Positions 22,166 through 32,800 are shown, counted from the first letter of the stretch. The stretch is 64,000 bases of DNA from Anisus vortex (GCA_949126835.1 CASBPS010000186.1:511001-575000), one strand, 5' to 3'. Numbers and translations are program-made. The notes: generated from the letters alone by a model not told the origin.

Positions 22166-23592
22166 CTAAAATATTTTCTTTCTTGCTTTTGCCAGAGCAA
22201 AGTCACTGATGACATCATCAAATGATAAACTGCGTAGTTTGTCACTGAGGGAACATAATTTATCTTGAGTCATTGTTGTTCTAAATTCATTTTTTGTCCT
22301 CTTCAAGTGAGAAAAAGATCTTTCTCCAGAGCAATTTGCAACCATCATACTAAGAAACACTTAAAATCGCTTCTACATTAGGGAATGCTGATTGGACACG
22401 ATCAATAAATATTATTCTGAACCATAGGCTTGACTATGTCTAACATATTGATGAAAGTTCTTGACTTCTCCAACAAGATTCATTTCCACATCTTCAGGGT
22501 ATGTTTGGCATTAAGCACTAATTACTTCACGAATCTCTTCTTCCGTAGCTTCTAATTTGTTTAAGAATGAAACATTTTTCGCAGCATCATTGTATACTGA
22601 GGCCCTCTGTGCCCGACTTGACTCTAATGCATCCATCACTGGTATAAATATTTTGATTCTGAACTTGTCTCTTGGCTCAAGGTTCTCTAAAGTTTCATCT
22701 TCATCATCGTTGATACGCCTTCTTCTATATCTGCTTTTCTTGTAATCAACATCAGACAATTTTTCCTTTGCTTTTCTTTTCAAAATGATCAAACATATCC
22801 CTGGAACCTTTAACAAAATCCGCAAGTGAAGCGTATAATTTCCTACATATTTCGACTAATTTGGGGGTCTTGCACTGATTGACTAGTCTTGTGAAATTCA
22901 TCCAGCAAGTAACTCCACAAATATAACATTACCATACATTCAAACTCCTCCATTTTATTCAAAATGTTTATGGCTTGATTTCTTGTTTCGCCTTTCTCTG
23001 TAATGCAGCAATTATTTCATCATAACTATCAAGTAAGCTTATTGCACTTGTGGCCATTGAATGTGCTTCCCATCTAGTCTTTGACAAAGACTTTGGAAAT
23101 TTTGAATCATCTTTGAAGAATGACAACAGTACTGCCCATCTATGTGTAGATGATGAAAAAATAAATATATATTTCTTGAAAAATTCCCCAAAAGTTTATT
23201 GCTGTTCTACCAACAAGATTCAGGGATTGACCAAAACATTGAATATACATAGCATACTTGTTAATCTTCAATATTATTTCTTGCATTCCCTTGTATTTGC
23301 CAGACATATTGGCATCATTATCATATGACTGGCCACGACACTTACTAAAATATTTTTTGCATTCACTTGTAAGGTAGTTGTGCACCATCTTAGACATACT
23401 TTCCCCTGTGTGGCAACCTATCTCAGGGAAAGTTAGAAAACGTTCAATAGGGACCCCATCATCTGGTGAAACATACCTCACAATAATTTGAATAACAGTG
23501 GGCTGATCAATATGGGGCCGGTCTGGAGTGGAATCTACAGAGAGATTGAAGTACCCTTTAGTTCTTAAATCATCTTTATACTTAAGCCGTTA
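22166..23592 (-). pseudogene. hAT transposase relic (ZMYM6/DUF4371-like type)
   Basis: Read on the minus strand from 23592: the sequence begins GYFNLSVDSTPDRPHID (with the first catalytic Asp of the family in DSTPD) and continues PIERFL and CRGQSYDNDANMSGKYKGMQ. Next is a central part, 22825-22511 (KSRYRRRR, LEPRDKFRIKIFIPVMDAL). The C-terminal dimerisation region at 22360-22166 (NCSGERSFSHLKRTKN, then TMTQDKL) matches the hAT C-terminal motif. Frames shift between the pieces and the N-terminal part is cut off by the SINE at 23600. The transposase would act on the TIRs in the nucleus, but this copy cannot encode it whole. Confidence 0.88.
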
Positions 23593-23599
23593 AATGTGA

Positions 23600-23795
23600 T
23601 TTTATATCTTATCTTATAAGTTTACAGACGTTCCTTCTAGGTAGAAGATTATTACGTCCACTAGGCCCAAAACTCCTGCAGGGCGACAGGGATCCGCCGG
23701 TGGCAGGGCTAGAACCCGCGACCTGTCAGTTGGTTTTTGGTTGACAGTCCGGTGATCTAACCGCTGGACCAGATTTTGCCTTAATGTAATCGAAT
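23600..23795 (-). mobile_element. tRNA-derived SINE (family B) nested in the hAT element
   Basis: On the minus strand the head reads TGGTCCAGCGGTTAGATCAC (A box) and CGCGGGTTCTAGCCC (B box). The body has CTGCAGGAGTTTTGGGCC. The tail is AACGTCTGTAAACTTATAAG and then ATAAGATATAA. The tail matches the 3' end of LINE family X (32512, 14930). It interrupts the transposase relic, so it is younger than the hAT insertion. Confidence 0.85.
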
Positions 23796-24587
23796 ATACA
23801 GTCACAACGTTAATTCAGTTGCATTCGCGAAAATACTATGAAGAAATCAATACCAATTATAATCGTTGTCATTTTAGCAATGAAAAAGTTTAGTCTTGTT
23901 AAAAATATTTACGAAAAATGCTGCTTTTTTAATTAATCAAAGTCATAGGCCTAAAACGAAACATAGTCAATTATTTAGGTCAATGGCAGCATTTAAAAGT
24001 ATTTTTTTAGTTTTGTAGGCCTTAACATCTTTGTTCTTCTTTTTAAAAAGGGGGCCATTCAGGTTAAACAAGCTAAATAGTAGAAACCAGGATTGTGGGG
24101 GCCTTTGTTGGACTGGAGCGCTTAAAATTGTAAGGGAATAAATGAATTTTATATTACATTTTCAACGAAAGAATGGGGATGTTACTAAAAAAAAATCTTT
24201 TTGTGATGTGTGGGGGCCCCTGTTCCAATGGAACATGTGGAACATGCCTAAATACGCCACTGGTAGAAACTTAGAGATGTCAAGTGCTATCGATAATAGA
24301 TATATCGGTATCCACTATCGAAAACAAACGCTAAATAGAAAAAACTAAAACACATTATTTTTAAAACTACACAATTTTATCTTATTTTAAATCTTTTTGA
24401 AAACAATTGGGTGAAGAGTATGGGATGTTCCGGACGTGGGGCATTGGGACAAATAATGCTGCAGTATATTTAAGTATATTATGACAATTGCTCACTCGGA
24501 CAATTTTTTTGGGGGGCCCCCAAATCAGTGGGGGCCCTAAGCTATAGCTTGTCTAGCTTATAGGTAAATCCGGCCCTGAGGCTATTG

Positions 24588-24840
24588 CAGGGCTTCTCAA
24601 AGTGGTGATCCGCGGAACGGTGCCAGTTGGTGAGCCCTAGGTCGGTGGTCCGCAAGGGGCATCAAAATAAAGATAAACACATGTAAACGGCGGAAAATCT
24701 TTCAAAGAAATCTAATAGACTACATTTAACCAGAAATGAAAGCAAACCCTCAATGAATGATTATAAACTTCCATTTTTAGTGGGGCCTATTACTCCTATT
24801 AGTAAAGTTCTTCCCGGACCAAATCGATCCATAGGGCCGG
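24588..24840 (+). mobile_element. Non-autonomous hAT-like 5' end
   Basis: CAGGGCTTCTCAAAGTGGTG followed by ATCCGCGGAACGG resembles the CAG-TTCTCAAAGTGTGGTCC ends of hAT elements. It begins nine bases after the end of the preceding hAT. No matching right end was recognised, so the limits are approximate. Confidence 0.5.
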
Positions 24841-25309
24841 TGAGTTAGCCTATAAGGTCTCATAAAAAAACGGACGAGCCCGAAGGGCTTTTGTCCAGGG
24901 CGTAACGATAGGTTTGAGCTCATTGGGAGAAGGGGGGGGGGTTCCAAGCTCTATCCGGGCTCAAGCCACCCCAGCGTGTAACAGTGAGGATTCCGCAGCT
25001 AGGATTATCCACTGTGGTTCCCCTAAGAATCATTATCGTGGTGCGTGGCAATACCTGCACTGTCCCCCGGTAGCACAAATTCTATACTATAGGTACAGAG
25101 ACAGACATCCAGGCACTGGGTGGTTATGAGACGGGGTTGCGTCTATTGCTTCCTCCCCATTGCTTCATCCCCTCCGAGACCCCGTGGCTTCTCGGACCCG
25201 CAGCGGGAGCTGTCCCCCATGCGTTCGCCCGCCGGTGTATTCTTAATGGGAACGTATCGGCGGTTTACACACTTCGCCAGTCTTTGAGACCCATAGGTAC
25301 AGAATTGGG
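24841..25309. other. GC-richer block, not identified
   Basis: This block is clearly richer in GC than its surroundings, with a G9 run at about 24935. Frames at 24914-25129 (plus) and 25143-25331 (minus) have no recognisable domain. It may be part of an old retroelement or a captured fragment; the sequence gives no further clue. Confidence 0.3.
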
Positions 25310-25480
25310 CCGGTGAAACAGCGTTTACCATTTTCTGTGGCCACGGCTTGCTATGAGATGTTTAACCAGCATAATGCCCAGCCGCCTTTATTTGACCGCA
25401 ACTAAAGTCAAGTAATATAGGCTACCCATCAGAGCTGGGTAAATTCAGGGACCCTAGTCTTCAGTGGGACCGAAATGCGT
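25310..25480 (-). mobile_element. SINE family A, 3' two thirds
   Basis: GTGAAACAGCGTTTACCATT, TTCTGTGGCCACGG, CCGCCTTTATTTGACC, CCCATCAGAGCTGGGTAAAT and GGACCCTAGTCTTCAGTGGG follow the family order. The start GTGAAACAGCGTTTACCATT is the closest match in the window to the 21-bp minisatellite unit at 56805-58100. Confidence 0.75.
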
Positions 25481-25794
25481 GCTGGGTATGGTGCTCGTGT
25501 GTCGTACCAGACTTGAACTACAATCGACTGAGGTTGAGGTTACCCTCTTCGAACCCCGGACTTCAGCACCGCCTCCGTGAATCCTGCAACCCCGTTGGTG
25601 TACCGTTCGCTCTCGGTGATCACCCTGTGTAAAGCAGCCAGATCGCGCGGGCTATTAAGCACCAACCAAAGTTACCCGAGAGTACGATAAGCAGCACCGT
25701 CATCCTAAGTCGTGTGCAGTGGTTTAGTTTCACTTTGTTTGAAAAACCCACATGACCGAGAGCAAGACCACGTAATCATCTGGGGCTTCGCGGT
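25481..25794. other. GC-richer stretch with a B-box-like motif, not identified
   Basis: On the minus strand GGGGTTCGAAGAGGGTAACC (about 25541-25560) resembles a Pol III B box, so part of it may be a SINE head belonging to the adjacent family A copy. The remainder gives no recognisable signal. Confidence 0.3.
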
Positions 25795-26345
25795 GCGCGT
25801 AAGCCCAACCTATAGAGACGTTCGATTGGCGCACAACCGAGTGCAAGCCGAATCGTTTGTTTTTATCCCCAGGCTGAGAAATTTAGCTTATAACAGCCTT
25901 AGACGACGGGGACCTCGTATGCTCATCTCAGTCCGTGGTACTATCGACTGGAAGTTTCACCTACAACAGTCAGACGTACTCACGCACCACATCAACCTAG
26001 AGACGTTTGGTTGGACAACTTACATAGCATTCAGTTGAATGTGCATACGATGTGTTGTGCGAAACTCTTATTTTTATCCCTAGGCTGAGAATTAAATTGT
26101 ACTTATAACAGCCCAATTCGACGGGGACCTCGCAAGCGCATCTCAGTTCGTGGTACTATCGACTGGACGTTCACCTACAACAGTCAGACGTAGGCCTACT
26201 CACTCACCACATCAACCTAGAGATGTTTCTTCCCGAACTGCATCAGGGCATGGAATGGTTTGCCAGAAGAAACCAGGAAAAACAGTAACCCATCATCATT
26301 AAAACAATACCGGTAATAAAAATGCAAGACTAGACAGACCACGGA
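25795..26345 (+). mobile_element. LINE family X 3' region with 211-bp tandem duplication
   Basis: A block with ATCCC-AGGCTGAGA, ACGGGGACCTCG, GGTACTATCGACTGGA, CACCTACAACAGTCAGACGT and CATCAACCTAGAGA occurs at about 25860-26030 and again at 26071-26230. A partial third copy lies at about 25795. The frame from 26224 reads CFFPNCIRAWNGLPEETRK and then stops, a standard LINE ORF2 C-terminus. The 3' UTR matches 32512-32620 (minus). Confidence 0.65.
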
Positions 26346-27111
26346 TAAGCGCATAGGACGTAACAATCTTCTTTATAGATGGAGCGCCTATAATATTATT
26401 ATATAGCCTAAACTAAGATATCTCAATAACTTAAAAAACAAATCACGGTTTTACTAACTTGAATATATACATTGACAGACAAACAAAAATCACAATGCAA
26501 TGAATGATGCATTAGTTTTATTTTCCACCAACGTTCATGAGGTTGATATGTTTCTACACATCTACCATAGGCGTCGGTAATGTGTGTTCTTTTAGGAGGG
26601 CATGTGTAGCCTTTATTATATTATCATACACATGTATCTCCAAAGGGTTGGCGGATACAAACACAAAATTTAACATGGCTAAAACAAAGAAATTTAAAAT
26701 ACCCCCCCCCCCCCATTTTTTATATTATTCTTTTAAAAGCAGCAAGTAAAACAAAACGACAACTAATCTTGCTTCAGTGGACGCCTTTGTCACTGGGCCT
26801 ATGCACTATTTCTCACATGTATAGGGCCTATCAACTATAATCCCTGTTCTCCGATAACAATATAGGGCTGAGTTTTAAACACAAAACGATGCATCATCAG
26901 ACTTTTGAAGCTACAGTTTCTACTGTTCAAATTGTATTATATCACAGTCACCAGGTTTAAACACGTAACCTAATGGCGTTATGACTAAGTGTGACCTAAA
27001 TTTTTTTTTATTTCATTTCACATAAAAATAAACAATAGAGTTAAAACGCTAAAGTTGGCAATGCAATAATTTTGGAAGCTTCATTGCAATAAATTTGCAC
27101 TACGCATGCAT
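26346..27111. other. AT-rich stretch, no gene seen
   Basis: 26346-26400 still resembles the LINE X 3' UTR. 26702-26714 is a C run. A short frame at 26537-26749 has no protein signature. Nothing else is recognised. Confidence 0.4.
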
Positions 27112-27180
27112 TAACACACACACACACACATATACACACACATACATACATATACACATACTCACAAGCGCGCACACAAA
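27112..27180. repeat. CA microsatellite, interrupted
   Basis: ACACACAC runs mixed with ATACACACACATACATA. It immediately precedes the TATC array. Confidence 0.9.
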
Positions 27181-27208
27181 GTCAACATTATAATATAATA
27201 GGCAAAAC

Positions 27209-27250
<42 letters not shown>

Positions 27251-28050
27251 TTATTTATCTATCTATCTTTTTTTTATCTATCCATATATCTATCTATATA
27301 TCTATCTATATATTTATCCATATATCTATATATCTATCTGTAAATCTATCTATATATCTATCCATATATCTATCCATATATCTATCGATATATCTATCTA
27401 TGTATATATCCATATATCTATCCATATATCTATCCATATATCTATCCATATATCTATCCATATATCTATCTATATATCTATCTATATATCTATCCATATA
27501 TCTATCCATATATCTATCTACATATCTATCTATATATCTATCCATATATCTATCCATATATCTATCCATATATCTATCGATATATCTATCTATATATCTA
27601 TCTATATATCTATCCATATATCTATCCATATATCTATCCATATATCTATCGATATATCTATCTATATATCTGTCTATATATCTATCGATATATCTATCTA
27701 TATATCTATCCATATATCAATCTATATATTTATCCATATATCTATCCATATATCTATATATCTTTCTATATATCTATCCATATATCTATCCATATTATAT
27801 CTATCTATTTATCTATCTATATATCTATATATCTATCAATATATATCTATCCATATATCAATCCATATATCTATCCATATATCTATCTATATATCTATCC
27901 ATATATCTCTCCATATATCTATCTATATATCTATCTATATATCTATCTATATATCTATCCATATATCTATCTATATATCTATCTATATATCTGTCTATAT
28001 ATCTATCTATATATCTATCCATATATCTATCTATATATCTATTCATATAT
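27209..28050. repeat. TATC array turning into a 12-bp minisatellite
   Basis: It starts as pure TATC (27209-27280) and then becomes TATATCTATCCA / TATATCTATCTA units of 12 bp. The pattern is free of stops in some frames, giving artificial SIYL and MDRY repeats that are not proteins. A LINE insertion at about 28053 separates it from the continuation at 30048-30165. Confidence 0.95.
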
Positions 28051-28052
28051 CT

Positions 28053-29939
28053 CGACTTGAATGTGACAAAAAAATATTTCGGAAAGAAAGAAATAGGTTC
28101 GCTCAAGTGATCAGGCATGAAAAGTCGGTTCATATTCAATCTCTTCTAAAGTCTGCAGGAACGGACTCACGCAAGATGTTCTCCATTGTCAATGATCTTC
28201 TTGGAAAAAGATCTGAAACCCCCGTTCTGTCTGACATGAGCAGTGAGAAAGCAGCGGAAACACTTAGCAAATTCTTCACTGACAAAGTCGAGAAAATTAG
28301 GAAAAGCTTTGAAGAGCGTGATTCTTTGCCCCTAGTGGATGATGTCTTCGCAGGTATCCCATTAGTGGAACTCATCCCTGTTTGTGAGGAAGGACTTAAA
28401 CGTATTATTCTATCATCTAAATCTACATATTCCACTGTTGACCCCATCCCTACCAAAATTGTGCTGACATGCATGGACATTCTACTTCCTGTGTTTGTAC
28501 GTATTATAAACACCTGCCTACTGTCTGCCAAAATTCCACGCCCATTCAAAACGGCGATCATTAAGCCCCTCCTGAAGAAAAATGGCTTAGATATGAATGA
28601 CTGCAATAACTATCGCCCGGTCTCAAATCTCTCCTTTATTTCTAAAATACTTGAGAGAGTTGTGTCGCAACAACTTGTGCAGCATCTTAATGCTAATAAT
28701 CTACTTGACCCGTTCCAATCTGCCTATCGTCATGGCCACAGTTGCGAAACAGCACTTCTGCGAGTCCTAAATGATGTACTTTGTAGTGCTGATCGTGGCG
28801 AACTATCACTATTAGTGTTGCTTGACTTAAGTGCAGCTTTCGACGTAATTGACCATGAGCTTCTTCTAGCCAGGCTTAAAAAGGAGATGGGCATCACGGG
28901 TAATGCGCTGCGGTGGTTCACGTCTTATTTGGAGGATAGGACCCAATATGTTGTGGTAAAACAAGCTTCTTCGCAGAGCACACCACTGAGGTGCGGAGTA
29001 CCACAAGGCTCTGTATTGGGACCTATACTATTCTCTATCTATACTAGTAAACTCGGCAAAATCATTAATACCCATGGCGTAAATCGTAAGCTTTTTGCTG
29101 ACGACACGGAATTATACATTAGTTTCAATCCTGATCCTGCTTCCTGTGCTGCGGCTGTAAAATCTCTTGAAGACTGCTGCCTGTCAGTGAAATCGTGGAT
29201 GGTGGAAAATAGGCTAAAGCTAAATGATGATAAAACAGTGGCAATATTGTGTGGGTCTCATGCTAAACTTAAAACCTCTAAGCTAGAAGCAATAAAAGTT
29301 GGCACTGCTGAAATTACCTTATCTGACTATGTAAAAGATCTTGGCTTGTTTATTGACAGTAAACTTTCAATGACTACCCATGTCAGCTCTGTCGTCCGGG
29401 CATGCTCTATGCAATTACGAGCCTTAGGTCAATTGCGACCTCATCTAAACAAGAAAACCGCAAATGCTGTTGCCGTCTCTCTTATTCTCTCAAGACTTGA
29501 TTACTGCAACAGCTGCTTGTGGGGGATTCCAAAAAAGCAGATTGAGAGACTCCAGAAGGTGCAGAACAATGCTGCACGCATAGTATCTCTGGTCGAGAGG
29601 TCCGCTCACATCACCCCTATACTTAGGGATCTCCACTGGCTCCCCGTGCAAAAGCGAATTGAATTTAAGCTTCTTTCCCTGGCATTCAGCTGCTTGGATG
29701 GCACTGCACCTAGCTATCTTCAAAACATTCTTACAACATATGTTCCAGCAAGAGATCTCCGTTCAAGTGAAAAGTCATTACTTAGGACTCCCAGTCTTAT
29801 TGGACATAGAAAGAAAACCTTTGGAGTGCGCGCCTTTGAGGCGGTGGCGCCCGTATTATGGAACAATTTGCCTATTTCACTAAGGCAAACTGAAGCAAAG
29901 TCTTTTAAAAAGAACCTAAAGTCCTATATGTTTAAGTAA
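28053..29939 (+). CDS. LINE ORF2 fragment: reverse transcriptase, uninterrupted
   Basis: The frame is open from the array boundary to a stop at 29939, about 628 aa. It begins [18 protein letters not shown], upstream of the GTG at 28107, so no true start codon is expected here. RT features: fingers [17 protein letters not shown] (about 186-201), motif [13 protein letters not shown] with Asp258, motif [11 protein letters not shown] (315-324), motif C FADD (348-351). The C-terminal part has [31 protein letters not shown] and [11 protein letters not shown], the ending of L2/CR1-type LINEs. All catalytic aspartates are present and there is no stop or frameshift. This is the best preserved mobile-element protein in the window, but it has no endonuclease domain. 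The assignment to L2 rather than another CR1-group clade is by motif style. Confidence 0.92.
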   Translation, partial: RLECDKKIFRKERNRFAQVIRHEKSVHIQSLLKSAGTDSRKMFSIVNDLLGKRSETPVLSDMSSEKAAETLSKFFTDKVEKIRKSFEERDSLPLVDDVFAGIPLVELIPVCEEGLKRIILSSKSTYSTVDPIPTKIVLTCMDILLPVFVRIINTCLLSAKIPRPFKTAIIKPLLKKNGLDMNDCNNYRPVSNLSFISKILERVVSQQLVQHLNANNLLDPFQSAYRHGHSCETALLRVLNDVLCSADRGELSLLVLLDLSAAFDVIDHELLLARLKKEMGITGNALRWFTSYLEDRTQYVVVKQASSQSTPLRCGVPQGSVLGPILFSIYTSKLGKIINTHGVNRKLFADDTELYISFNPDPASCAAAVKSLEDCCLSVKSWMVENRLKLNDDKTVAILCGSHAKLKTSKLEAIKVGTAEITLSDYVKDLGLFIDSKLSMTTHVSSVVRACSMQLRALGQLRPHLNKKTANAVAVSLILSRLDYCNSCLWGIPKKQIERLQKVQNNAARIVSLVERSAHITPILRDLHWLPVQKRIEFKLLSLAFSCLDGTAPSYLQNILTTYVPARDLRSSEKSLLRTPSLIGHRKKTFGVRAFEAVAPVLWNNLPISLRQTEAKSFKKNLKSYMFK

Positions 29940-30047
29940 TCATTGTCTAATTTGTGCTCTTGTATCTATGTCATGACAGCGCACTGAGCATGCTATTATA
30001 GCATGGATAGTTGCGCTATAAAAGTGCTCATTATTATTATTATTATT
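28053..30047 (+). mobile_element. L2/CR1-group LINE, 5'-truncated, with open RT frame, inserted in the TATC array
   Basis: The element starts directly after the TATC array and ends in a 3' UTR whose stem-loop TGAGCATGCTATTATAGCAT is followed by GCGCTATAAAAGTGCTC and seven or more ATT units. The TATC array then resumes. The endonuclease part of ORF2 is missing, so the insertion is 5'-truncated as is usual for LINEs. The last ATT unit runs into TATC, so the right boundary is only approximate. Confidence 0.93.
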
Positions 30048-30165
30048 ATTATCTATCTATATATATCTATCTATCTATATATCTATCTATATATCTATCT
30101 ATATATCTATCTATATATTTATCTATATATCTATCTATATATCTATCTATATATATATCCATAAT
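30048..30165. repeat. TATC/TATATATC array, right part
   Basis: ATCTATCTATATATATCTAT-type units continue the array found before the LINE insertion. The small frame at 30011-30217 is an artefact. Confidence 0.92.
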
Positions 30166-30298
30166 CTTTCAACCTTTCTGTCATCAATCCCTTTTAACTT
30201 TCTTTCTATCCCAATAAATCAATCCACTATTCGGATGTCACTAAATAAACTATGCAGGGATAAATGTGTGTACTATATGCGGGATTAGTAGTGTTTCT

Positions 30299-30390
30299 CT
30301 TATTTCTCTCTCTTTCTCCCATCACTGTTTTCTCTCTCTCCCTCCCTCTGTCTCTCTTTCTCTTCCTCTCTCTCTCTCTCTCTCCATGTG
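30299..30390. repeat. TC-rich low-complexity tract
   Basis: TCTCTC and CCCTCC runs. The minus frame here (EREREEEKERQ-type) is simple sequence. Confidence 0.92.
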
Positions 30391-30992
30391 TTTGTTTTAA
30401 GTCTTAAGTTGATAAAATTAGAAAAATCAAATGCTTCTAAGTTTCCATAATGGCATGCAAGACACTTTATATTTAAGACATTCCCCATGTATTCAAGTAT
30501 AATCTATACCCATCCCCCTTTCTTTATAATCCTGTGGGGCCTACATATATATTGTTTGTAAAGAGAACTAGAATATACTGACACTTAAAGTGCATTCGCA
30601 TACAATTCCGGTGTTGTGGTATTTAGTCTGTACACAAGTGTCAGTGAAACAGGACATTAAGTATTTCTACTCGGGAACGAAACCTATAATCATTCTTTGT
30701 GTTCATTTTAGTTGTTGTTCGCCCTTCAGCTCTGCAGATCACCGCGTCTCCCCTTTATCTTCATGTCCTTTTTGGTGGCCATTGAGGCCTAGATCTATCT
30801 GTGTTCTAAAGGTTCTCTTGCATATGCTGCACTCGTAGTTTGCGCTCAGGATGTTTGTGGATTATAGTGAGGGTGGTTTGCGCAGGGCGCCAGCTTCGCT
30901 CAATTATTTTTAAACCGTGGCTACATATAATAAATTTGTTTATATTTTGGAATGAAAAAAAGTCTTAACCCTTGATACATGTACATGTACAT
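30391..30992 (-). other. No gene; possible C2H2 finger relic at 30735-30885
   Basis: Mostly AT-rich. On the minus strand 30885-30735 reads YECSICKRTFRTQIDLG and then GHQKGH. This resembles a single C2H2 zinc finger of the kind attached to some retroelement proteins, with one spacing off the canonical 12. It is followed by a stop. It may be a relic or chance. Confidence 0.3.
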
Positions 30993-31425
30993 GCAGGGCC
31001 CTCACAAGCTCATGTAGTGCACCTGGGCAAAGGCTCCAGCGACTTCCCTTGCATTCTGAAGCTGCTTGTTTAGTGCATGCGCTTAGTTAATTATTAAGAT
31101 TAAAGAAATTTTAAAATGTAATTTTTGATTAAGAATATTCTAGATGAGCCAATCTTTTATGAAACATTTGTGAGCCTATTAAAAGTAAAACATTTGTATA
31201 AAACAGTTCGAGTGTAAATAAATAAGAAGTTAACTTCTACTATCTTTATTCATTATTCCTTTTCGTTCACAATTTGTGTTTCAAATTTCATTTCCCCTTC
31301 AATTCTCCTAAAATTTCTGGTATGAACTTAGGCTATATTATTTTGCCGCCCCCCCCCCCTTTAGAAGTGTCTCCCCCAGGCATACGCCCCTTCTGCCCTC
31401 CCCTATGTGAGGCCACTGCATGTAC
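30993..31425. mobile_element. Candidate non-autonomous hAT element
   Basis: It begins CAGGGCCCTCACAAGC and ends TATGTGAGGCCACTG, whose reverse complement CAGTGGCCTCACATA matches the start imperfectly. Flanks are both TGTAC-like, but the target duplication is not clean. The interior has no coding capacity and has a C run at about 31350. Confidence 0.45.
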
Positions 31426-31904
31426 GCTACAATAGGTTTTAAATTACATTAACTCTTATTTCTTAATGTGAACAACCGTTTTTTAAGAAGAAAAAGACGA
31501 GATCAAATTTATTTCAAAGAAATGCTTTTTAACGAAAGAAAGTAGCTCGCTTTATTCATTATTGATTGTCTGTTGGTATCGGAGGTGTTTGTTTTTCACT
31601 GCACCATCTTCTAATCATTTCTTGACCTACTTCTCGACTCAAGATGACATGGCGTTTAAAACATAAACTGGTTGATAATACGAATATTAATATTATTTGT
31701 AATTACTTCCGAAAGCAGTAGAAGGCGTGTTAAATTAGGAGCAATCTTTGAAAGAACCAGTCGTTTTAAAAGATTGGAGCTAGTGATTCAATCGCCAGGT
31801 AGGCCCTAAGCTTAATTGAGTATAGGCCTACTATCGACTCACCTGTTGCTCGGCGTAAATTTTTTTTTTAAATATCCCGTCTGAAGGAATTGATCAGTAG
31901 GGCC
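31426..31904. other. AT-rich stretch, nothing recognised
   Basis: No open frame of note, no repeat boundary and no tandem structure. Confidence 0.4.
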
Positions 31905-32075
31905 AATGAAGCAGCGTTCACCAATTTCTGTAACCACCGAATACTAGGGGATTATGTGGCCAGCACAAAGCCCAACCGCCTTTACTTTACCCCAACTAAA
32001 TATTAGGTACCAACCATTCAGAGCTGGGTAGACTCATGGACACCCTCCAGACCCGGGAACAAATCTATATAGGCC
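31905..32075 (-). mobile_element. SINE family A, 3' part
   Basis: GAAGCAGCGTTCACCAATTT, CTGTAACCACCG, GTGGCCAGCACAAAG, CAACCGCCTTTACTTTACCC, AGAGCTGGGTAGACTCATGG and CCAGACCCGGGAACAAATC. This is the cleanest copy of the body in the window. It lacks the tRNA head. Confidence 0.8.
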
Positions 32076-32184
32076 TATTATAGATCTAGGCTAAATAAAC
32101 TTGCTTTACGATTCTATTAGTTTTAATTATACATGTATATTAAAACGTGAAAGGAAAACATTGTATGAATAATATATTATTATT

Positions 32185-32290
32185 ATTCTGGACGCGACAT
32201 AAGGGCAAAGAATGGGTTGTCTGAACTAGCCAGAACAACAACTGAACATCATTTAAAGCACTTTGTAAAAATTCTAGCCTAGACTGAAAA
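32185..32290 (+). mobile_element. LINE family X C-terminal remnant
   Basis: The frame at ATAAGGGCAAAGAATGGGTT reads IRAKNGLSELARTTTEHHLK and later ends in a stop. The order and the CTAGCCTAGACTGA ending compare with 32512-32760 and 16350-16450. Degraded. Confidence 0.45.
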
Positions 32291-32369
32291 TATAGATAAA
32301 GGAAATCTTTAATATTGATTACTAATTAAGCGTCTGTTACATTACATATACGATTAATTTATATCAACA

Positions 32370-32469
32370 GGTCTATCTATGTATGTATATATCAATGCAT
32401 CTATGTATCTATCTATCTGTATATCTGTCTGTCTGCCTGCCTGTCTGTCTGTCTATCTATCTTATCTAT

Positions 32470-32516
<47 letters not shown>

Positions 32517-32520
32517 ATCT
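32370..32520. repeat. TATC/TGTC microsatellite
   Basis: Mixed TATC, TGTC and TGCC units that become pure TATC. It joins directly to the TATCTTATCTTATATATTAC tail of the LINE at 32512, which suggests the array grew from that tail. Confidence 0.92.
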
Positions 32521-32760
32521 TATATATTACAGACGCTCATTCAATGAAGAAGATTAGTGCGCCCTATGCTCATCCGTGGTCCGAGTCTAGTCTTGCATCT
32601 TTATTAATGTTTTAAATGATGTTAAGCTACTGGTTTTCCAGGTTTGTTCATGCAACCCATTCAATGCCCGAATGCCACTCGGGAAAAATGCATGTGTTCT
32701 CTTATAAGGGATAAAGAAAGTATTTTTGTCCTTATGTTTATCTGAGCATTGCAACAGGCT
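32512..32760 (-). mobile_element. LINE family X 3' end
   Basis: On the minus strand the coding end reads FPSGIRALNGLHEQTWKTSS and then KMQD and a stop. The 3' UTR has CACGGATGAGCATAGGGCGC and GAGCGTCTGTAATATATAAG, then ATAAGATA repeats. The same 3' end is on SINE family B at 23600. Confidence 0.75.
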
Positions 32761-32800
32761 GTTATTGGGTTGTATTTCTACATTAGAGTTTAATACCCTA

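Larger units (their letters stand above)
21897..24578 (-). mobile_element. hAT DNA transposon with TIRs and 8-bp target duplication
   Basis: The ends are CAGGGCCGGATTTA at 21897 and its reverse complement ending at 24578, both followed inward by GGGGCCCTAAGCTAT-like sequence. Flanking octamers AGGCTATA (21889-21896) and AGGCTATT (24579-24586) match at 7 of 8 positions, the hAT target-duplication size. The element is 2682 bp. It carries a decayed minus-strand transposase and a nested tRNA-derived SINE. Confidence 0.93.

Noticed and set aside
25143..25331. 62-aa minus-strand frame in the GC-rich block
   Set aside because: No recognisable domain, and its end overlaps the SINE A copy.
27306..28139. 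Long open frames with SIYL, MDRY or IDRY repeats
   Set aside because: They are translations of the TATC-type array in both strands; no start context or domain.
28136..28921. Minus-strand open frames of 156 and 63 codons
   Set aside because: Shadows of the plus-strand LINE ORF2 at 28053-29939.
30735..30885. Zinc-finger gene
   Set aside because: Only one imperfect C2H2 unit followed by a stop; most likely a relic or chance.
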